NCBI RefSeq assembly: GCF_001956985.1
Contig: NZ_CP019082.1
Coordinates: 5,580,001-5,644,000 of the forward strand
From: Paludisphaera borealis
GTDB taxonomy: Bacteria > Planctomycetota > Planctomycetia > Isosphaerales > Isosphaeraceae
Reading direction: 5' to 3'
DNA length: 64,000 nucleotides
The translations under genes and the position numbers were made by a program. Below are positions 35,579 through 44,153 of the stretch, one piece after another (position 1 is the stretch's first letter; each line of letters begins with the position of its first letter). The notes under the pieces were generated by a model. That model saw only the letters and a program-made list of their open reading frames with translations, did no database searches and was not told the DNA's origin.

Positions 35579-38416
35579 ATGGACGTCGGCCCCATGCCCA
35601 CGCCGCGTTCCGAATCCTGGATCCGCCTCCGAGGCGCCCGGACCCACAACCTCAGGGCGATCGACCTCGACCTGCCACTGGGCCGCCTGATCGCGGTCAC
35701 CGGGGTCAGCGGCGCGGGTAAGAGTTCGCTGGCGTTCGACACCCTCTACGCCGAGGGCCAGCGGCGGTACGTCGAGACCTTCTCGGCCTACGCCCGGCAG
35801 TTCCTCGAACCCCTCGAAAAGCCCGACGCCGACCGGATCGAGAGCATCCCGCCAGCCATCGCGCTGGCCGCTCGCGAGTCGCGGCCTTCGGGCCGGAGCA
35901 CCGTAGGGACGATCACCGAACTCCACGACTACCTCGGCCTTCTCTTCACCCGTCACGGCCGAGTCGTCTGCCGGACCTGCGGCGAGCCCGTCGTCCCGGC
36001 TACCCCCCGCTCGGTTTCCCAGGCGATCGAGACGTTGCCCGCCGGCCACCGCTACGAGGTCGTCTATCCGGTCGAGATCCTCGCCGAGACCGACGTCGAA
36101 GCCCTCGGCCGCGGCCTGCTCGAACAGGGCCTCACGCGCGTCCGGCTCGGCGACCGCCTGATCGACCTGACGACCGAGAGCCTCAATGTCGGTCGGACCG
36201 AGGCGACCCCCGCCGTCCAGATCGAGGTCGTCGTCGACCGCCTGACGCGCGGCAAGGACTCGATCCGCCGCCGGCTCGATTCGATCGAGACGGCCTTCAC
36301 GAAGGGACTCGGACGGTGTCGGATCGTGACCGGGTCCGACTCGTGGACGTTCGTCCGCGGTTGGCGATGCAGCCGATGCGGGACCGACCACCTTGAACCC
36401 CAGCCGAACCTGTTCCGCTACACCAGCCCGCTTGGCGCGTGCCCTCGTTGCGAGGGGCTGGGGAGCGTCGTCGACCTCGACATGGCCAAGATCGTCCCCG
36501 ACCCCTCGAAATCGCTCCGCGAAGGGGCCGTGGCCGCCTGGAACACGCCCGCGCACCGGGGGCTCCGCGATCAGTTGATCGTCGAGGGGCCGGCGCTCGG
36601 CCTGCCGGTCAGCGTCCCGTTCCAGAACCTCGACGCCGAGCAAGTCCGCATCCTCGTCGAGGGCGTTCCGGCCGCCGGGTTTCCGGGTCTGGCGGGGTTC
36701 TTCGAGCGGCTCGACCGCAAGTCGTACAAGGTCGCGGTCCGGGTCTTCCTCAGCCGTTGGCGGCGGTATCGGACGTGTCCCGACTGCCAGGGCGCGCGGC
36801 TCCGTCCCGAGGCGCTCGCCGTCCGGATCGAGGGGACGAACATCGCCGAGTTCTCGGCCCTCTCGGTCGGCCGCGCCCGCGAGCTGCTGGAGTCGTGGGG
36901 CGGACTCGACGACGCCGGAATGGGCCGTCTTCGAGCCCCGATCGCCGCGCGGCTCGACTACCTGACGCGGATCGGCGTCGGCTACCTGACGCTCGACCGG
37001 CCGTCGCGGACGATCTCGGCCGGCGAGCTGCGGCGGGTGACGATGGTCAAGACGCTGGGCTCGGGCCTGGTCGGGACGCTCTACGTCCTCGACGAGCCGA
37101 CCATCGGCCTGCACGCCCACGACGTCGGCCGGCTGGTCGGCGTGCTCCAAGCGCTTCGCGACGAGGGTAACACCCTGGTCGTCGTCGACCACGAGGCCGA
37201 CGTCGTCCGCGCGTCCGATCACGTCGTCGACCTCGGCCCGGGCGCGGGCGACGCCGGGGGACGGGTGCTCTACTCCGGTCCCGTCGCGGGCCTGGACGCG
37301 GTCGAGGGCTCGGCCACCAGCGACTTCCTCGCCGGCCGCAGGCGGATCGAGGTCCCCAAGAACCGTCGGAAGCCGTCGCGCGGGGTTTTGACCCTCAAGG
37401 GGGCCTCGGGACACAACCTGAAGGACGTCGACGCGGCTTTCCCGCTCGGCGTCCTCTGCGTCGTCACTGGGGTCAGCGGCGCGGGGAAGAGCACGTTGGT
37501 CGAGGAGACGCTCTACCCGGCCCTTCGAAAACGGCTCGCCGACGAGATCCTCCCGGTCGCCCCGTTCGTCGATCTGACGGGGACGGGCGACCTTGCGGAA
37601 GCCGTGTTTCTCGACCAGTCGCCGATCGGCCGATCGGGGCGGTCGAACCCGGTGACGTACTTGAAGGCGTTCGACGAGATCCGTCGGACGTTCGCCGCGA
37701 CCCACGACGCCAAGCTCCGCAACTACGGGGCCGGGACGTTCAGCTTCAACATCGAGGGCGGCCGGTGCTCGGCCTGCAAGGGGGACGGCTTCCGGCGTAT
37801 CGACATGCAATTTCTCCCCGATGTGATGGTCCGCTGCCCCGACTGCAAGGGGACCCGGTATCGTCCCGAGGTGCTCGAAATCACGTATCGCGGCAAGAAC
37901 ATCGCCGAGGTCCTGGATCTGACCGGCCGCGAGGCGTTCGCCTTCTTCCGCAACCGCCCGAAGATCCAGTCGCGGCTGCGGCCGCTGCTGGACATCGGGC
38001 TCGATTATCTGCGGCTCGGCCAGCCGGCCGCGATGCTCTCCGGCGGCGAGGCACAGAGGCTCAAGCTGGCGGCGTTCCTCGGCAGCTCGACCGCCGCCCT
38101 CAACCGCGCGGGGAACGTCGCGCACACGCTGTTCATCCTCGACGAGCCGACCGCCGGCCTCCACCCGTCCGACATGATCCGGCTGATCGAGGCCCTCAAC
38201 AGCCTGGTCGATCGAGGCCATTCGGTGCTGGTCGTCGAGCACAGCCCGGAGATCATGATCTCGGCCGACTGGATCATCGACCTCGGCCCCGAGGCGGGCG
38301 ACGACGGCGGCCGGATCGTCGCCGAGGGCACGCCCGAGGACGTCGCCAAGGCCGGCACGCTCACCGGCGTCGTCGTCGCGAAGGCCCTGGCTCAAGCATC
38401 TGAAGGCGGGTCGTGA
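35579..38416 (+). CDS. uvrA: UvrA-family ABC ATPase (excinuclease subunit A or paralogue)
   Basis: The protein is 945 residues. It has two ABC ATPase modules with Walker A GVSGAGKSSL and GVSGAGKSTL. The zinc-binding CxxC pairs of both signature domains are intact (CSRCG...CPRC and CSACK...CPDC). The second module has a normal signature LSGGEAQRLKLAAFLG. The first has TISAGELRRVTMVKTLG, in which the signature Gly is replaced and the Gln-Arg is lost. UvrA normally scans for bulky DNA damage with UvrB. The altered first signature makes this either a lineage variant or a second UvrA with a modified ATPase cycle. No uvrB or uvrC is nearby. Confidence 0.9.
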   Translation: MDVGPMPTPRSESWIRLRGARTHNLRAIDLDLPLGRLIAVTGVSGAGKSSLAFDTLYAEGQRRYVETFSAYARQFLEPLEKPDADRIESIPPAIALAARESRPSGRSTVGTITELHDYLGLLFTRHGRVVCRTCGEPVVPATPRSVSQAIETLPAGHRYEVVYPVEILAETDVEALGRGLLEQGLTRVRLGDRLIDLTTESLNVGRTEATPAVQIEVVVDRLTRGKDSIRRRLDSIETAFTKGLGRCRIVTGSDSWTFVRGWRCSRCGTDHLEPQPNLFRYTSPLGACPRCEGLGSVVDLDMAKIVPDPSKSLREGAVAAWNTPAHRGLRDQLIVEGPALGLPVSVPFQNLDAEQVRILVEGVPAAGFPGLAGFFERLDRKSYKVAVRVFLSRWRRYRTCPDCQGARLRPEALAVRIEGTNIAEFSALSVGRARELLESWGGLDDAGMGRLRAPIAARLDYLTRIGVGYLTLDRPSRTISAGELRRVTMVKTLGSGLVGTLYVLDEPTIGLHAHDVGRLVGVLQALRDEGNTLVVVDHEADVVRASDHVVDLGPGAGDAGGRVLYSGPVAGLDAVEGSATSDFLAGRRRIEVPKNRRKPSRGVLTLKGASGHNLKDVDAAFPLGVLCVVTGVSGAGKSTLVEETLYPALRKRLADEILPVAPFVDLTGTGDLAEAVFLDQSPIGRSGRSNPVTYLKAFDEIRRTFAATHDAKLRNYGAGTFSFNIEGGRCSACKGDGFRRIDMQFLPDVMVRCPDCKGTRYRPEVLEITYRGKNIAEVLDLTGREAFAFFRNRPKIQSRLRPLLDIGLDYLRLGQPAAMLSGGEAQRLKLAAFLGSSTAALNRAGNVAHTLFILDEPTAGLHPSDMIRLIEALNSLVDRGHSVLVVEHSPEIMISADWIIDLGPEAGDDGGRIVAEGTPEDVAKAGTLTGVVVAKALAQASEGGS

Positions 38417-38501
38417 ACCTGTCTTGATGGGTCTGCGTCCTTTGGATCGTGCGAACACGACGAGTGCGAAGCGAAAGCGTCTCGAAACGGAGGCTCGGAC
38501 G

Positions 38502-39971
38502 ATGGCCAAGACCGGAGGCTACGAGGGACCGCTGGAGCAGGTGGCTCCTTGCCAGTGGCGGATTCCCAAGACGTATCGCGCCGATATGCGGGTCGACGGC
38601 CTGATCTTCGCCGACGACGCGCTGATCGGTCAGATCAAGAAGGACCAGGGTCCTGAGCAGGTGGTCAACGTGGCGACGCTGCCGGGCATCCAGAAGGCCA
38701 GCCTGGCCATGCCCGACATCCACTGGGGGTACGGCTTCTGCATCGGGGGCGTCGCTGCGACCGACCCGGAGCAGGGGGGCGTGATCTCGCCGGGAGGGGT
38801 CGGTTACGACATCAACTGCGGCGTCCGCCTGCTGCGGACCAACCTCGAATGGGCGGACATTAAAGACCGCATCCGGCCGCTCGTCGACCAGCTTTTCCGC
38901 GACATCCCCACCGGCGTAGGCCAGCGCGGGGCGTTCTCGTTCAGCAAGCCCGAGCTGATCAGGCTGCTGGGCGAGGGGGTCTCGTTCGTCGTCGACAAGG
39001 GCTACGGCGTCGCCCGCGACATCGAGTTCGCCGAGGCCGGCGGGCGGCTCGACGGCGCCGACCCCGGGCGGGTCAGCGAGCGGGCCATCCTCCGCGGCGC
39101 CGACCAGTGCGGCACGTTGGGCTCGGGGAACCACTTCCTGGAAGTCCAGGTGGTCGACCGGATCGTCGACGCGACGGCCGCAGAGGTGATGGGCCTGCGC
39201 GAGGGGCAGGTAACCGTCCTGATCCACTCGGGCTCGCGCGGGCTGGGCTACCAGGTCTGCGACGACTACCTGGGCGTCTTCAAGAACGCGCCGAAGAAGT
39301 ATGGATTCGAGCTTCCTGACTGGCAGCTCGCCTGCGCGCCGGTTCGGAGCCCCGAGGGGCAGGACTACCTGGGAGCGATGCGGGCCGCCGCCAACTACGC
39401 CTGGTGCAACCGCCAGTTGCTGACGCACCAGGCTCGCGAAGTCTTCGCCCGGATCTTCGGCAAGCCATGGGAGGCGCTCGGGATGGACCTGGTCTATGAC
39501 GTAGCGCACAACATCGCCAAGTTCGAGGACCACGACGTCGGGGGCGGGGTCCAGAAGCAGGTCTGCGTCCACCGCAAGGGGGCCACGCGGGCGTTCCCTC
39601 CGGGGCATCCCGAGATCCCCGAAGCGTACGCCCAGGTGGGCCAGCCCGTCATCATCCCCGGCAGCATGGGGACGGCGAGCTGGGTGCTGGCCGGCCAGCC
39701 GGGGAGCATGATCCACTCGTTCGGCACGAGCTGTCACGGGGCCGGCCGGATGATGAGCCGGACCGCCGCGATCCGCCTGGCCGAGGGGCGCCGAATTGAT
39801 AAAGAACTCGACGCCATCGGCATCATCGCCCGGGCGCGTGGACACAAGGGACTCGCCGAGGAGCAGCCGGCGGCCTATAAGGACGTCGACCTCGTCGTCG
39901 ACGTCGTCGACAAGGTCGGCATCTCCAAGAAAGTCGCCCGCCTGCGGCCCGTCGGCGTCATCAAGGGTTAA
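38502..39971 (+). CDS. rtcB: RNA-splicing ligase RtcB
   Basis: The protein is 489 residues from the ATG at 38502, with ACGGAGG nine bases before it. It joins 2',3'-cyclic phosphate (or 3'-phosphate) and 5'-OH RNA ends using GTP and Mn2+. Metal and guanylate residues sit in GYDINCGVRLL, GSGNHFLEVQ, HSGSRGLGYQVCDDY, YDVAHNIAKFE, HRKGATRAFPPG and GTSCHGAGRMMSR; the His of CHGAGR is the guanylylation candidate. RNA repair of damaged tRNA is the usual bacterial role. No archease or RtcA gene is adjacent. Confidence 0.97.
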   Translation: MAKTGGYEGPLEQVAPCQWRIPKTYRADMRVDGLIFADDALIGQIKKDQGPEQVVNVATLPGIQKASLAMPDIHWGYGFCIGGVAATDPEQGGVISPGGVGYDINCGVRLLRTNLEWADIKDRIRPLVDQLFRDIPTGVGQRGAFSFSKPELIRLLGEGVSFVVDKGYGVARDIEFAEAGGRLDGADPGRVSERAILRGADQCGTLGSGNHFLEVQVVDRIVDATAAEVMGLREGQVTVLIHSGSRGLGYQVCDDYLGVFKNAPKKYGFELPDWQLACAPVRSPEGQDYLGAMRAAANYAWCNRQLLTHQAREVFARIFGKPWEALGMDLVYDVAHNIAKFEDHDVGGGVQKQVCVHRKGATRAFPPGHPEIPEAYAQVGQPVIIPGSMGTASWVLAGQPGSMIHSFGTSCHGAGRMMSRTAAIRLAEGRRIDKELDAIGIIARARGHKGLAEEQPAAYKDVDLVVDVVDKVGISKKVARLRPVGVIKG

Positions 39972-39984
39972 AATATGAGAACCA

Positions 39985-40021
39985 GCCGACGCGCCGGGAG
40001 GATGCTCTCCGGCGCGTCGGC
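39985..40021 (+). terminator. Hairpin terminator after rtcB
   Basis: A perfect 13-bp stem (GCCGACGCGCCGG at 39985-39997 with 40009-40021) and an 11-base loop lie 14 bases after the rtcB stop. The T tract is poor, so termination may be partial. Confidence 0.6.
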
Positions 40022-40113
40022 CGTGTTGCTTGGTGCGGCCTCTACCCGTACATTACTTCAGGAAGACGCTGATCGTCGAAATCCTTTGATGTCATCGGGG
40101 CGGAGTATTGGGC

Positions 40114-40317
40114 ATGACCATCCTGATCGTTTATTACCTGGACGGACAGTGGTTTGGGGAGGTCGTGGACTGGAAGCGGTCGGGGAGCGGATCGTACCGT
40201 GAGCTGACCCGGGTCGTGCTCCCCCAGTCGAAGGCCGAGATCGAGAAGTACGCCGCCGAGAACAACTACAAGATCGAGTGGCGCGGCGCTGGCCTTCGAG
40301 AGCCGACCTCCGCCTGA
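40114..40317 (+). CDS. Small unknown protein (67 aa)
   Basis: GGAG lies eight bases before the ATG at 40114. The sequence (MTILIVYYLDGQWFGEVVDWKRSG, then SKAEIEKYAAENNYKIEWRG) has regular beta/alpha alternation and normal codon use. The TTG six bases upstream is a less likely start. No known family recognised; probably a small cytoplasmic protein. Confidence 0.6.
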   Translation: MTILIVYYLDGQWFGEVVDWKRSGSGSYRELTRVVLPQSKAEIEKYAAENNYKIEWRGAGLREPTSA

Positions 40318-40347
40318 GCCGAATTCGCTGGAGCACGGGGCTGAGAC

Positions 40348-40731
40348 TCAGCTTCCCAGCGGCCGGCGTCGCCAGACGATCTGGCAGCGGTTGCCTTCGG
40401 GGTCGTGGAAGAAGGCGGTCTTCATGGCGTCGTCGTCGACGGCCGTATCGGTCTCGAAGGTCAGCCCGAGCGCCTCAAGCTCGGTCCGCTTGGCGTCGAC
40501 GTCGTCGACCCAGAACGCGACGTGGCACACCCACCGCTGGTTGGCGTTCGCCTGGCCTTCGGGCCGGGCGATGATCTCGATCGCGCCCCCGTGGTCGTCG
40601 GCGAGGAAGTAGCCGGCGGGGGGCTCGCCGGGGCCGACCAGGACGACCCGCAGGCCCATCGTCTGGACGTAGAAGTCCTTGAGAGCCCCGGCGTTCTGGG
40701 CGTAGATCGCGAAGTGTTCGAGACGCGCCAT
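40348..40731 (-). CDS. VOC (glyoxalase/bleomycin resistance-type) superfamily protein
   Basis: The protein is 127 residues, one vicinal-oxygen-chelate unit of two beta-alpha-beta-beta-beta modules. RLEHFAIYAQNAGALKDFYVQTMGLRVVL is the first module. CHVAFWVDDVDAKRTELEALG and AFFHDPEGNRCQIVW form the second, which carries His and Glu-type metal positions. It could be an isomerase, dioxygenase or lyase; single-unit members cannot be assigned by sequence alone. It lies nine bases after the EVE-domain gene on the same strand, so cotranscription is likely. Confidence 0.88.
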   Translation of the reverse strand: MARLEHFAIYAQNAGALKDFYVQTMGLRVVLVGPGEPPAGYFLADDHGGAIEIIARPEGQANANQRWVCHVAFWVDDVDAKRTELEALGLTFETDTAVDDDAMKTAFFHDPEGNRCQIVWRRRPLGS

Positions 40732-40740
40732 GTTCGCTCC

Positions 40741-41229
40741 TCAGCCTTTCCGACTCTTGGTCGCCTTGCCCCCCGCGAGGGACAGGATCGTCTTCCATTC
40801 CGCATCCGAGACCGGCTGAACCGACAACCGGCTCCCCTTGCGAAGCAGCTCCATGCCGGCCAGCTCGGGAACCGTCTTGAGCCTGGGCAGGTCCAGCGGC
40901 GGGTCGATCGGCCTCACGGCCTTGATCGACACCTGGAACCACGTCGGCTTGGCGGGGTCGCTCTTGGGGTCGTGGTAGTCCGTCCCCGGGTCGAAGGCCG
41001 TCGGGTCGGGGTGGCCCGCCTTTACCACCTCGGCGATCCCGACGATCGCCGCCGGGGTGACGCTGGAGTGGTAGAACAAGACGCCGTCGCCGACCTGGAT
41101 CGCGTCGCGGAGGAAATTCCGAGCCTGGAAGTTCCGCACCCCGCTCCAGCCCGTCGTTTTATCGGCCTCGCCCATCAAGTCGGCGAACGAGTACGAGTCG
41201 GGCTCCGACTTGAACAACCAGTACGCCAT
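40741..41229 (-). CDS. EVE domain protein
   Basis: The protein is 162 residues. WLFKSEPDSYSFADL at the start, WSGVRNFQARNFLRDAIQVGDGVLFYHSS and IVGIAEVVKAGHPDPTAF are classical EVE motifs. EVE is a PUA-like domain that binds modified bases (5-methyl- or hydroxymethylcytosine) in DNA or RNA in characterised relatives. A small-molecule or RNA-modification role is plausible here. No restriction or methylation genes lie nearby. It is followed by a VOC-family gene. Confidence 0.93.
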   Translation of the reverse strand: MAYWLFKSEPDSYSFADLMGEADKTTGWSGVRNFQARNFLRDAIQVGDGVLFYHSSVTPAAIVGIAEVVKAGHPDPTAFDPGTDYHDPKSDPAKPTWFQVSIKAVRPIDPPLDLPRLKTVPELAGMELLRKGSRLSVQPVSDAEWKTILSLAGGKATKSRKG

Positions 41230-41981
41230 GCGTATCCCTTGCTGTCGTTGTAACCAGGGTCTTCGTTGCCGCCCGGCCTCCCAATGAACCCGGAGACCCG
41301 CCCCGAGTCAATCCAGATGCCGCCCGGCGATTGGGTTCGATCGTCGCGTTTTCGTGACGCCGATTCGTCGCTCGCCGATGAGGTGCTCCCCGTCGCGACC
41401 CTCAAGACGATTGGGTTCGATCGTCGCGGTTTCCCGACGCCGATTCGTCGCCGGCCGCCAGGAAACCCGCCATCGCGGCTTTCGGGGCGATTGGGTTCGA
41501 TCGTCGCGTTTTCGATTCGCCGCTCGTGTTCACTGCCGCTTCGGGAGATTGCTGTAACATTTTTGTGTGGAAAGACTTTAGATTCGGGTTGTTGTCGTCG
41601 CTGAGGCCCTTTCGAGCCTTCGCAATTTGGGTTCGATCGCTCCGTTTTTCGATTCCGTGCGGCCCGTCCACGGCCCGATCCGAAGCTTGCAAGACCCGGC
41701 GGGGCGCCTTGGCCGATTGGGTTCGCTCGTCGCGTTTTCGAAGGGCCGCCTCGTCGCCGGCCACCAGGAAATCCAACCTCGCGGTCGACCGGGCGATTGG
41801 GTTCGATCGTCCCGTTTTCGCTTCGAGTTGGGGCTCTATGAAGCCGAGTCCTGACCTTCGCCTCGATCGACGAACGGACCATCGATCATCCGAGTTGTCA
41901 AAGATCCGCGCGCACCATCGCTACGTCTATGGAGAGTATGGATTCCAGCCGCGATTCTGTTTAGGAAAACTGGGGCGGGAA
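41230..41981. other. Gene-free stretch filled by a repeat array
   Basis: The 752-bp spacer between the EVE gene (leftward) and the polytopic membrane protein gene (leftward) holds no convincing gene. All three frames on each strand read through as repetitive Arg/Ser/Asn/Pro-rich sequence, which reflects the repeats. The repeat array occupies 41328-41820. Around 41555-41590 is an AT-rich patch (TGTAACATTTTTGTGTGG) interrupting it. Confidence 0.7.
41328..41820. repeat. Six 27-bp cores, mostly at 80-bp spacing
   Basis: The core is CGATTGGGTTCGATCGTCGCG followed by TTTTCG. Copies start at 41328, 41408, 41488, 41623 (29 bp, diverged), 41714 and 41794. Steps are 80, 80, 135, 91 and 80 bp. Intervening sequence also shares blocks: GACGCCGATTCGTCG follows cores 1 and 2, and TCGTCGCCGGCC(G/A)CCAGGAAA follows cores 2 and 5. 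This is therefore a decayed tandem array of about 80-bp units rather than scattered motifs. No flanking cas or transposase genes. Confidence 0.85.
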
Positions 41982-43847
41982 TCAATGATTCGAGAGCTCT
42001 TTGTCGGTCGTGCGGTCGGTGTGCCCAACGGGGGAGAGCAGCGCCTTCCAGTCGATCTGGATTTCAATGTCCTGACCCACGGCCGGAGGTGTGAACGGTT
42101 CGAAGCCGTCACCTTGGAAGCAGAGCCAGAGTAGTGACGGCGATTCGAGCGGGACGTCGAACCGGAACGTCGCCTCGGCCGGGCGGCCGTCGGCGGTCAG
42201 GTCGGTGATCGTGACGATCATGCCCGTCAGCCTTACCTGATCCCCGAGTGCGAACGGGCGGCGCTCGCTCCGGAAAACCTGATCGAGCGGCCATCGGAGA
42301 TACCCCTTTTGGGGCCTGATCGCGAGCGTCCGCTCGTCGAGGCGATGGATGGTTACGGAAGGCATCGCCGGCGCGAGGACCCACGTGTGTCGGGGCACGG
42401 AGAGCCCACTCTGCTCGCGTCGAAGGATCAGGTAGGTGGCGTTCACGGCGCTCGGGGCGTTCACGATGACGACGGTTCGATCCTCCAACGACGGCCCCAG
42501 CGGCATTTGGACGTAGAAACGCGCCTCGACCCACCTGGGGCCCACCGGGTTCGCGGCCCGGAACGGAAGTGAGATCGGGGCGAAGATCGCATGGACCACC
42601 ACGAGGAACCACGCCAGCGCCCTCGCCGTGACCCGCCACGATGCGCTGGAAGGCCCGCCGACGGCGCCGCCGAACACGAACGCCAGGTATTGGGCCAAAA
42701 GGCCCGATGCGCCGATGCCGACGAACGTGAGCAACCGGTCCATCGGGGCCGTGGCGCAGACCGGGATCGAGGCGAAGAGCATGCCGGCGGCCCAGTAGCA
42801 GGCGACCCGATCGCGGCGGAGCAGCGGAGCCTCCGCAAAGGCGAGCAGGGCGAGGAAGGCCGACGCGAGCCACCACAAGCCCGCGAACATCGACGGCCGC
42901 AGCACGGTGGCGAGGTCAGCCTGGATCGGACTCCACTGGCCGAGCAACAGGATCGGCAGGCGGGTCGAGACCGCCGTCGCGAATCGCCCGGCGTCGGTCA
43001 GCGGGTCGATGTAGAGGCCCATATCGTGGACGCCGTAACCCCACGACGCCCGGAGAACCGCCCACGCGATGACCGCCACGACATACGGCCACAAGGCCAG
43101 ACCACCTCGCCACCGCCCCCGAGGATCGACGAACAGCGCGTAGGAAGCCAGGTAGGCGCACGTCCCGATCCCTTCCTCCTTCGAGAACAGGGCGGCCAGG
43201 AGCAACATGGGGGCCAGAAGCGCCGCCGGGCGCGAGCCGTCGCGCCTCCAGCGGTCGTGGGCGATCAAGGCCGAGACACCGAACGTCGCCGCGACGAGCA
43301 CGTTGCGGTTAGCCAGCCATCCCACGGTCGTGCCGCGCGTGTCGTCGAGTGCGAACAGCAACGCCGCGACCCCCGCGACCCAGGCCGGACCGAGCATCCG
43401 CCGGTAGAAGGCCGCCGCGACCGTCACGGCGGCACCGAGCCAGAGCAGGCTGTGAGCGTGCATGAGCGCCGCGGAGTTTGGCCAGAGTGCGTAATCAAGC
43501 CGATGCGTCAGGACGGTCAGCGCTTGCAGAAACTCGCCCTTGATGCTTGGGTCGGTCCACCACGGAAAGAGCCCGACGTCCATGACGCGGCCGGTCCGAA
43601 CCGGGTCGCCCCGGAAAAATCGGAACATCTCCGAAGGAGGGCCGAGAAGGTCCCGCAACTGCGAGTTCCCGAGCAGAACCGTCCGATGATAGTAGTCGTC
43701 GAGCATCCAGCCGACGCCAAGCGCAGGCAGCGAGAGGAAGACGGCCAGCACGGCCGCGATGATCGGCAGGCGACGATTCTCAAGCAACCTTCCGGTCGAC
43801 GTCGCCAGCCTTGGAATCATCCTGCGCGACGGTTCTCCGCTCGACAT
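41982..43847 (-). CDS. Polytopic membrane protein, GT-C glycosyltransferase-like
   Basis: The protein is 621 residues with about 10-11 membrane segments, from LPIIAAVLAVFLSLPALGVGWML onward. Directly after the first helix comes DDYYHRTVL, an acidic Asp-Asp/Glu-type loop in the position of the catalytic first periplasmic loop of GT-C transferases. The last about 190 residues are a soluble beta-rich domain (VIVNAPSAVNATYL, RLTGMIVTITDLTADGRPAEATFRFDVPL). It may use polyprenyl-phosphate sugars at the membrane, but no family name is secure. It is preceded upstream by the 190-bp inverted-repeat element. Confidence 0.7.
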   Translation of the reverse strand: MSSGEPSRRMIPRLATSTGRLLENRRLPIIAAVLAVFLSLPALGVGWMLDDYYHRTVLLGNSQLRDLLGPPSEMFRFFRGDPVRTGRVMDVGLFPWWTDPSIKGEFLQALTVLTHRLDYALWPNSAALMHAHSLLWLGAAVTVAAAFYRRMLGPAWVAGVAALLFALDDTRGTTVGWLANRNVLVAATFGVSALIAHDRWRRDGSRPAALLAPMLLLAALFSKEEGIGTCAYLASYALFVDPRGRWRGGLALWPYVVAVIAWAVLRASWGYGVHDMGLYIDPLTDAGRFATAVSTRLPILLLGQWSPIQADLATVLRPSMFAGLWWLASAFLALLAFAEAPLLRRDRVACYWAAGMLFASIPVCATAPMDRLLTFVGIGASGLLAQYLAFVFGGAVGGPSSASWRVTARALAWFLVVVHAIFAPISLPFRAANPVGPRWVEARFYVQMPLGPSLEDRTVVIVNAPSAVNATYLILRREQSGLSVPRHTWVLAPAMPSVTIHRLDERTLAIRPQKGYLRWPLDQVFRSERRPFALGDQVRLTGMIVTITDLTADGRPAEATFRFDVPLESPSLLWLCFQGDGFEPFTPPAVGQDIEIQIDWKALLSPVGHTDRTTDKELSNH

Positions 43848-44153
43848 CGCACGGACTCCGCCGGTTGGTGGTACGTCAGCTTGTTACGATACATGGGGTC
43901 GTCCACGAACAGCGGCCAACTGCTGGTTCAAGGAAATTCACCACGGAGGACGCGGAGAATAATACGGAGGGGGACGCGACCTGGTTGATCGTTTCCCAGA
44001 TCCTCCCCGTTCCCCTCCAAGTCCTCCGTGGCAGATGTCTTCGGTCTCACGTTTCGACTCAACTCTTCGAGTTGGACGTTGTTCGTGGACAGTCCCAGAT
44101 GTCATGGCGGCGTCCCAATTATGCCAGGTATGTCGGATCGAGGCGGGATTTCG
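43848..44153. other. Divergent spacer holding the 190-bp element
   Basis: Lies between the leftward membrane protein gene and the rightward MnmE-like gene. Most of it (43901-44090) is the repeat element listed separately. The start of the MnmE-like gene is therefore separated from older upstream DNA by this element. No clear promoter is seen. Confidence 0.6.
43901..44090. mobile_element. 190-bp gene-less element with terminal inverted repeats
   Basis: The ends 43901-43921 and 44070-44090 are inverted copies of each other at 19 of 21 positions, starting GTCCACGAACA. Just inside are a second opposed pair, CCACGGAGGACGCGGAG (43941 onward) and CTCCAAGTCCTCCGTGG (about 44016-44032). A small perfect hairpin CAACTC/GAGTTG lies near the right end. 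The left 41 bases match the end of the GxxExxY locus (7365-7405) at 33 of 41. It contains no transposase. It looks like a non-autonomous repeat related to that locus. Confidence 0.7.

Noticed and set aside
33371-38509. Very long open frame antisense to uvrA and its upstream neighbour
   Set aside because: It is a by-product of high GC and codon bias. Its Asp/Arg/Val-rich translation shows no family, while the opposite strand encodes clear proteins.
41328-41820. CRISPR array
   Set aside because: The cores are 27 bp, but the intervals are about 53 bp, share sequence with each other, and no cas genes are near.
41175-41882. Repeat-encoded protein with NPI/RRS motifs
   Set aside because: Its repeated peptides are simply translations of the 80-bp DNA repeats, and all frames are open.
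43901-44090. Insertion sequence
   Set aside because: It has inverted ends but only 190 bp and no transposase; recorded as a non-autonomous element instead.
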